Origin: JBEIJQ01 sp040380145
GTDB taxonomy: Bacteria > Bacteroidota > Bacteroidia > Chitinophagales > Saprospiraceae
NCBI GenBank assembly: GCA_040380145.1
Contig: JBEIJQ010000153.1
Span: 1-7,291 of the forward strand
Direction of reading: 5' to 3'
Length of the DNA: 7,291 nt
A program made the translations under genes and the position numbers. Under the pieces are notes generated by a model. That model was not told the DNA's origin. It did not search any database and worked only from the letters and a program-made list of their open reading frames with translations. Position 1 is the stretch's first letter. Every line of letters begins with the position of its first letter. This document shows positions 5,041 through 7,291 of this stretch, piece by piece.

Positions 5041-6408
5041 ATGATGAAGCGCGCAATAGCCCTCCTTATCCCGTTTTTCCTTGTTTTTCATGCCCGTACG
5101 CTGGTTGCCCAGCACCACGGCCAAGAACAGCACGGCGACCCCCACGCACAAGAACAACCTGCTGCCCATCCGACGGATGGCCACCAAACTCCTGTGGGCG
5201 GGCACGAAAACCATTCGCCCGAAGGCGGTCATGCCCAGACGGACGGTCATGCCCAACCGGGCGGCGCCGATGGAGGCCATGACGCGCACGGCGACAAAAA
5301 AGAAGGGTACAACCCCACCGCCACGATCATGCACCACATCGCGGATGCCAATGAATTCCACATCGTGGGAGACATCACCATACCGCTGCCTTGCATCCTG
5401 TACGCACAGGACCAGGGACTTTCCTTTTTCCTATCCAGTGCTTTCCACCACGGCGCCAACGCGGTGGACGGTTATGCCTTGGTACACGGCGATGTGCAGC
5501 GCGTGATCGGGTTTCCGTTCAAGTCGGGGTCGCACCATTTGGATCCGGTGCCCGATGCCCACGGACACGGGCACGGTCCCAACTTTGTTTTGGAAGAAGC
5601 CGATGGCACTCGTTATGTTTTCCACGAGGGAAAAAAATATGCGCTGGAGGGTTCCAGTTCGCTGCTCGGCTTCACCTCTTGGTTCGACTTTTCCATCACC
5701 AAGAACGTGGCCACGATGATGTTCGCCACCGTGTTGCTCTTGTGGCTTTTCATCGGAATCGCGGGCACCTATAAAAAGCGTGCGGGACAAGCGCCCAAAG
5801 GGCTTCAGAACCTGATCGAGTTGATGGTCGTTTTTGTGCGCGACGAAGTGGTCAAGCCCAACATTCCCCAGCAATGGGAGCGTTTCTTGCCCTACATCCT
5901 GACGATTTTCTTTTTCATCCTGATCAACAACCTGATCGGATTGGTACCGTTTTTCCCCGGTGGGGCCAATGTGACCGGCAACATCGCCACCACCTTCGCT
6001 TTGGCCATCATCGCTTTCTTGGTGACCAACCTGAACGGCAACAGCGCTTATTGGGGCCATATTTTCTGGGTTCCCGGGGTGCCGGTTCCTATGAAACTGT
6101 TCCTGATGCCTATCGAGCTGATCGGGATTTTCACGAAGCCGGTATCTCTGTTCATCCGTTTGTTTGCCAACATCACGGCCGGCCACATCATCATCCTGAG
6201 CTTGATCAGTTTGATCTTCGTGTTCGGCAATGCGGGCGAGAGCGTCCCCGGATCGCTTGCTGGAATGGCCTTGGCCATTCCCTTCACTCTTTTCATGAAC
6301 GTGATCGAGTTGATCGTTGCCTTTATGCAGGCGTTCATTTTCTCTTTGCTGACCGCCTCTTACATCGGCGCGGCGGTGGCGGTACACCACCACGAAGAGC
6401 ACCACTGA
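5041..6408 (+). CDS. atpB: F0F1 ATP synthase subunit a, with a His-rich periplasmic N-terminal extension
   Basis: Subunit a forms the proton half-channels beside the c-ring in the inner membrane. The protein has 455 residues, much longer than E. coli's 271. Residues 1-23 form a signal peptide (ending LVA|QHH). Residues 24-85 are low-complexity and His/Gly/Asp-rich, with 12 His between 25 and 83. Residues 90-205 look like a folded extracytoplasmic domain with a second His cluster (AHGHGHG, 173-179). The channel domain occupies 220-455, with helices near 222-243, 283-303, 314-330, 352-366, 383-397 and 405-445. SLFIRLFANITAGH (369-382) holds the essential Arg373 (E. coli Arg210). His382 replaces E. 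coli Glu219, Glu423 replaces His245, and Gln430 matches Gln252. The tail ends VHHHEEHH. Two ATGs are adjacent (5041, 5044); either gives a working signal peptide. N-terminal extensions are common in Bacteroidota AtpB. It is the first gene of an atpB-atpE-atpF run and has its own promoter at 5007-5014. Confidence 0.97.
   Translation: MMKRAIALLIPFFLVFHARTLVAQHHGQEQHGDPHAQEQPAAHPTDGHQTPVGGHENHSPEGGHAQTDGHAQPGGADGGHDAHGDKKEGYNPTATIMHHIADANEFHIVGDITIPLPCILYAQDQGLSFFLSSAFHHGANAVDGYALVHGDVQRVIGFPFKSGSHHLDPVPDAHGHGHGPNFVLEEADGTRYVFHEGKKYALEGSSSLLGFTSWFDFSITKNVATMMFATVLLLWLFIGIAGTYKKRAGQAPKGLQNLIELMVVFVRDEVVKPNIPQQWERFLPYILTIFFFILINNLIGLVPFFPGGANVTGNIATTFALAIIAFLVTNLNGNSAYWGHIFWVPGVPVPMKLFLMPIELIGIFTKPVSLFIRLFANITAGHIIILSLISLIFVFGNAGESVPGSLAGMALAIPFTLFMNVIELIVAFMQAFIFSLLTASYIGAAVAVHHHEEHH
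5225..5260 (+). repeat. 18-bp near-tandem duplication within the His-rich part of atpB
   Basis: Two adjacent 18-base units (5225-5242 and 5243-5260) agree at 15 of 18 positions and share the core CGGTCATGCCCA. They encode GGHAQT-like and DGHAQP-like hexapeptides. The unit length keeps the frame, so the segment seems to grow by in-frame duplication. Confidence 0.7.
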
Positions 6409-6411
6409 CCG

Positions 6412-6444
6412 AATTTTATTTTTTCATTCTTAATACTTTTTATC
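6412..6444 (+). promoter_or_regulatory. G-free, T-rich leader immediately before atpE
   Basis: The 33 bases before the atpE ATG contain no G and only four C; the rest are A or T, mostly T. No Shine-Dalgarno sequence is present. In E. coli, atpE has a U-rich translational enhancer upstream of its start that helps make the excess of subunit c needed for the ring. This unstructured U-rich leader could do the same job by recruiting ribosomal protein S1, but that is inference. Confidence 0.4.
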
Positions 6445-6654
6445 ATGATTGGTAGCATTGCAGCTATTGGAGCCGGTCTCGCCGCCATCGGCGCCGGTAT
6501 TGGCTTGGGCCTCATCGGCAGCAAGGCCATGGAGGGCATCGCCCGTCAACCCGAAGCCGCCGGCCAGATCCAGACCCCCATGTTGATCATGGCGGCTTTC
6601 GTGGAAGCCGTGGCTCTGTTCGCCGTGGTGGTGGCCCTGCTGGGCACCCGTTAA
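6445..6654 (+). CDS. atpE: F0F1 ATP synthase subunit c (rotor ring proteolipid)
   Basis: The protein has 69 residues and the standard two-helix hairpin of subunit c, which assembles into the membrane rotor ring. Helix 1 (about 2-29) carries the Gly-rich packing motif GAGIGLG (16-22). The polar loop ARQPEA (33-38) docks the F1 stalk, and helix 2 (about 44-66) carries the ion-carrying carboxylate Glu54 in AAFVEAVALF. Position 21, aligned to the Na+-ligand Gln of Ilyobacter c-subunits, is Leu, and Glu54 is followed by Ala-Val rather than Ser-Thr. The ring should therefore carry H+, not Na+. The gene starts 36 bases after atpB, behind a T-rich leader without a Shine-Dalgarno sequence, and is followed by a stable hairpin before atpF. 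The length is slightly below E. coli's 79, as is usual for short c-subunits. Confidence 0.97.
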   Translation: MIGSIAAIGAGLAAIGAGIGLGLIGSKAMEGIARQPEAAGQIQTPMLIMAAFVEAVALFAVVVALLGTR

Positions 6655-6662
6655 GAACCGCT

Positions 6663-6714
6663 CCGTCCGTGGGGCCCGCGAAGCGTTTGGCTTAGCAGGC
6701 CCCACGGCAAACGG
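6663..6714 (+). promoter_or_regulatory. Long GC-rich hairpin between atpE and atpF
   Basis: CCGTGGGGCC (6667-6676) pairs perfectly with GGCCCCACGG (6698-6707). An outer CCGT/ACGG pair (6663-6666 with 6711-6714) and an inner AAGC/GCTT stem (6681-6684 with 6690-6693) extend it. It begins nine bases after the atpE stop. No T tract follows directly; the nearest is at 6725-6730. This fits a 3'-end stabilising or processing structure, or a partial attenuator, rather than a full terminator, since atpF must also be transcribed. Confidence 0.7.
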
Positions 6715-6756
6715 AAGCTACCTATTTTTTACGCTATCATCCATTTCAGTTCCATC

Positions 6757-7269
6757 ATGGATATTCTGTTGCTCAACCCCCTGATCACCCCTGATTTCGG
6801 TCTGTTTTTTTGGACCACGATACTTTTTCTCGCCCTTTGGGTCATTTTGGGCCGCTTTGGTTTCAAACCCATCGTAGGAGCGCTCCAAGCGCGGGAAAAG
6901 AGCATCGCCGACTCGTTGCAGGCCGCCGAAAAGGCCCGCGAGGAAATGCGCACCCTGCAGACCCAGCACGAAGAATTGCTGCGCTCGGCCCGCGAGGAAC
7001 GCGCCCTGATCCTGCAAGAAGCCAATTCGGTCAAGGACAAGATCATTGCCGAGGCCAAATTGCGCGCCGATGCGGAGTTCAAGAAAAAAGTCGAAAGCGC
7101 GGTGGCCGAGATCAAAAACCGCGAACAGGAAATGATCCTGAACGTGAAAAACCAGATCGGCTCGATGGCCGTGGACATCGCGGAAAAAATCATCCGCAAA
7201 GAGCTCAAGGGCAACGCCGAACACGAGTCCTTCGCGGCCCGTCTCGCCGATGAGTTCAAAATGAATTGA
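6757..7269 (+). CDS. atpF: F0F1 ATP synthase subunit b (peripheral stalk)
   Basis: The protein has 170 residues. One N-terminal membrane helix lies at about 13-34 (DFGLFFWTTILFLALWVIL), followed by FKPIVGALQAREKSIADSL (36-54), typical of bacterial subunit b. The long charged helix from about 40 to 150 is rich in Glu, Lys, Arg and Ala and has no Pro, as expected for the right-handed coiled-coil stalk that holds F1 against rotation. The end, DIAEKIIRKEL and then LADEFKMN, is the delta-contacting region; Bacteroidota b subunits usually end in a similar way. The ATG at 6757 is the only one that keeps the complete membrane helix. No Shine-Dalgarno sequence is seen. It lies 102 bases after atpE, beyond the hairpin. 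The window stops 22 bases after its TGA, where atpH (delta) normally follows in this phylum. Confidence 0.96.
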   Translation: MDILLLNPLITPDFGLFFWTTILFLALWVILGRFGFKPIVGALQAREKSIADSLQAAEKAREEMRTLQTQHEELLRSAREERALILQEANSVKDKIIAEAKLRADAEFKKKVESAVAEIKNREQEMILNVKNQIGSMAVDIAEKIIRKELKGNAEHESFAARLADEFKMN

Positions 7270-7291
7270 TCCCTGGCACAACGCCTCTACC

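Noticed and set aside
5431..6405. A 324-codon open frame on the minus strand opposite atpB
   Set aside because: It is antisense to the conserved channel domain of subunit a, and its His/Asp/Gln-rich product is what the reverse of that sequence gives.
6434..6441. TACTTTTT as a promoter box before atpE
   Set aside because: It misses the final G of the consensus and lies only three bases before the atpE ATG, too close to drive that start.
6723..6730. TATTTTTT as an internal promoter before atpF
   Set aside because: It misses the last consensus base and has no -33 element at a suitable distance.

Overview
The window looks like ordinary chromosomal DNA from a GC-rich member of the Bacteroidota. 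I infer this from four things. Three intergenic boxes match the Bacteroidota -7 promoter consensus TAnnTTTG. Gene starts lack Shine-Dalgarno sequences. There is a DUF6029-type outer-membrane protein. ATP synthase subunit a carries a signal peptide and a long periplasmic extension. A relative of Saprospiria or Chitinophagia would fit, but the window alone cannot fix the genus.

Layout, left to right. Bases 1-282 are the tail of a glycine-rich RNA-binding protein (YNR/YDR repeats), closed by a clear intrinsic terminator (316-346). A 560-residue multi-pass membrane protein follows at 379-2061 (+); it resembles GT-C-type glycosyltransferases but is not firmly assigned. It converges on a stand-alone C-terminal half of a transketolase (2080-2985, -). 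A divergent control region (2986-3223) holds a promoter for each direction. A DUF6029 family outer-membrane protein is at 3224-4891 (+). A 149-base gap with a promoter and several inverted repeats (4892-5040) leads into the FoF1 ATP synthase operon: atpB (subunit a, 5041-6408), atpE (subunit c, 6445-6654) and atpF (subunit b, 6757-7269). The window ends 22 bases after atpF, where atpH would be expected.

How they work together. The three atp genes encode the whole membrane Fo sector: the proton channel (a), the rotor ring (c) and the peripheral stalk (b). The residues that matter are present: Arg373 in a, with the paired His382/Glu423 swap relative to E. coli, and Glu54 in c. Subunit c lacks the Na+-binding residues, which indicates H+ coupling. 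The other genes appear to be independent units.

I found no mobile element, CRISPR array, RNA gene or defence system, and no convincing new multi-gene system. The points most worth a second look are the histidine-rich periplasmic extension of AtpB, a long hairpin between atpE and atpF, a perfect inverted repeat against the atp promoter, and the transketolase half whose partner is absent and whose substrate-contacting Asp is replaced by Asn.
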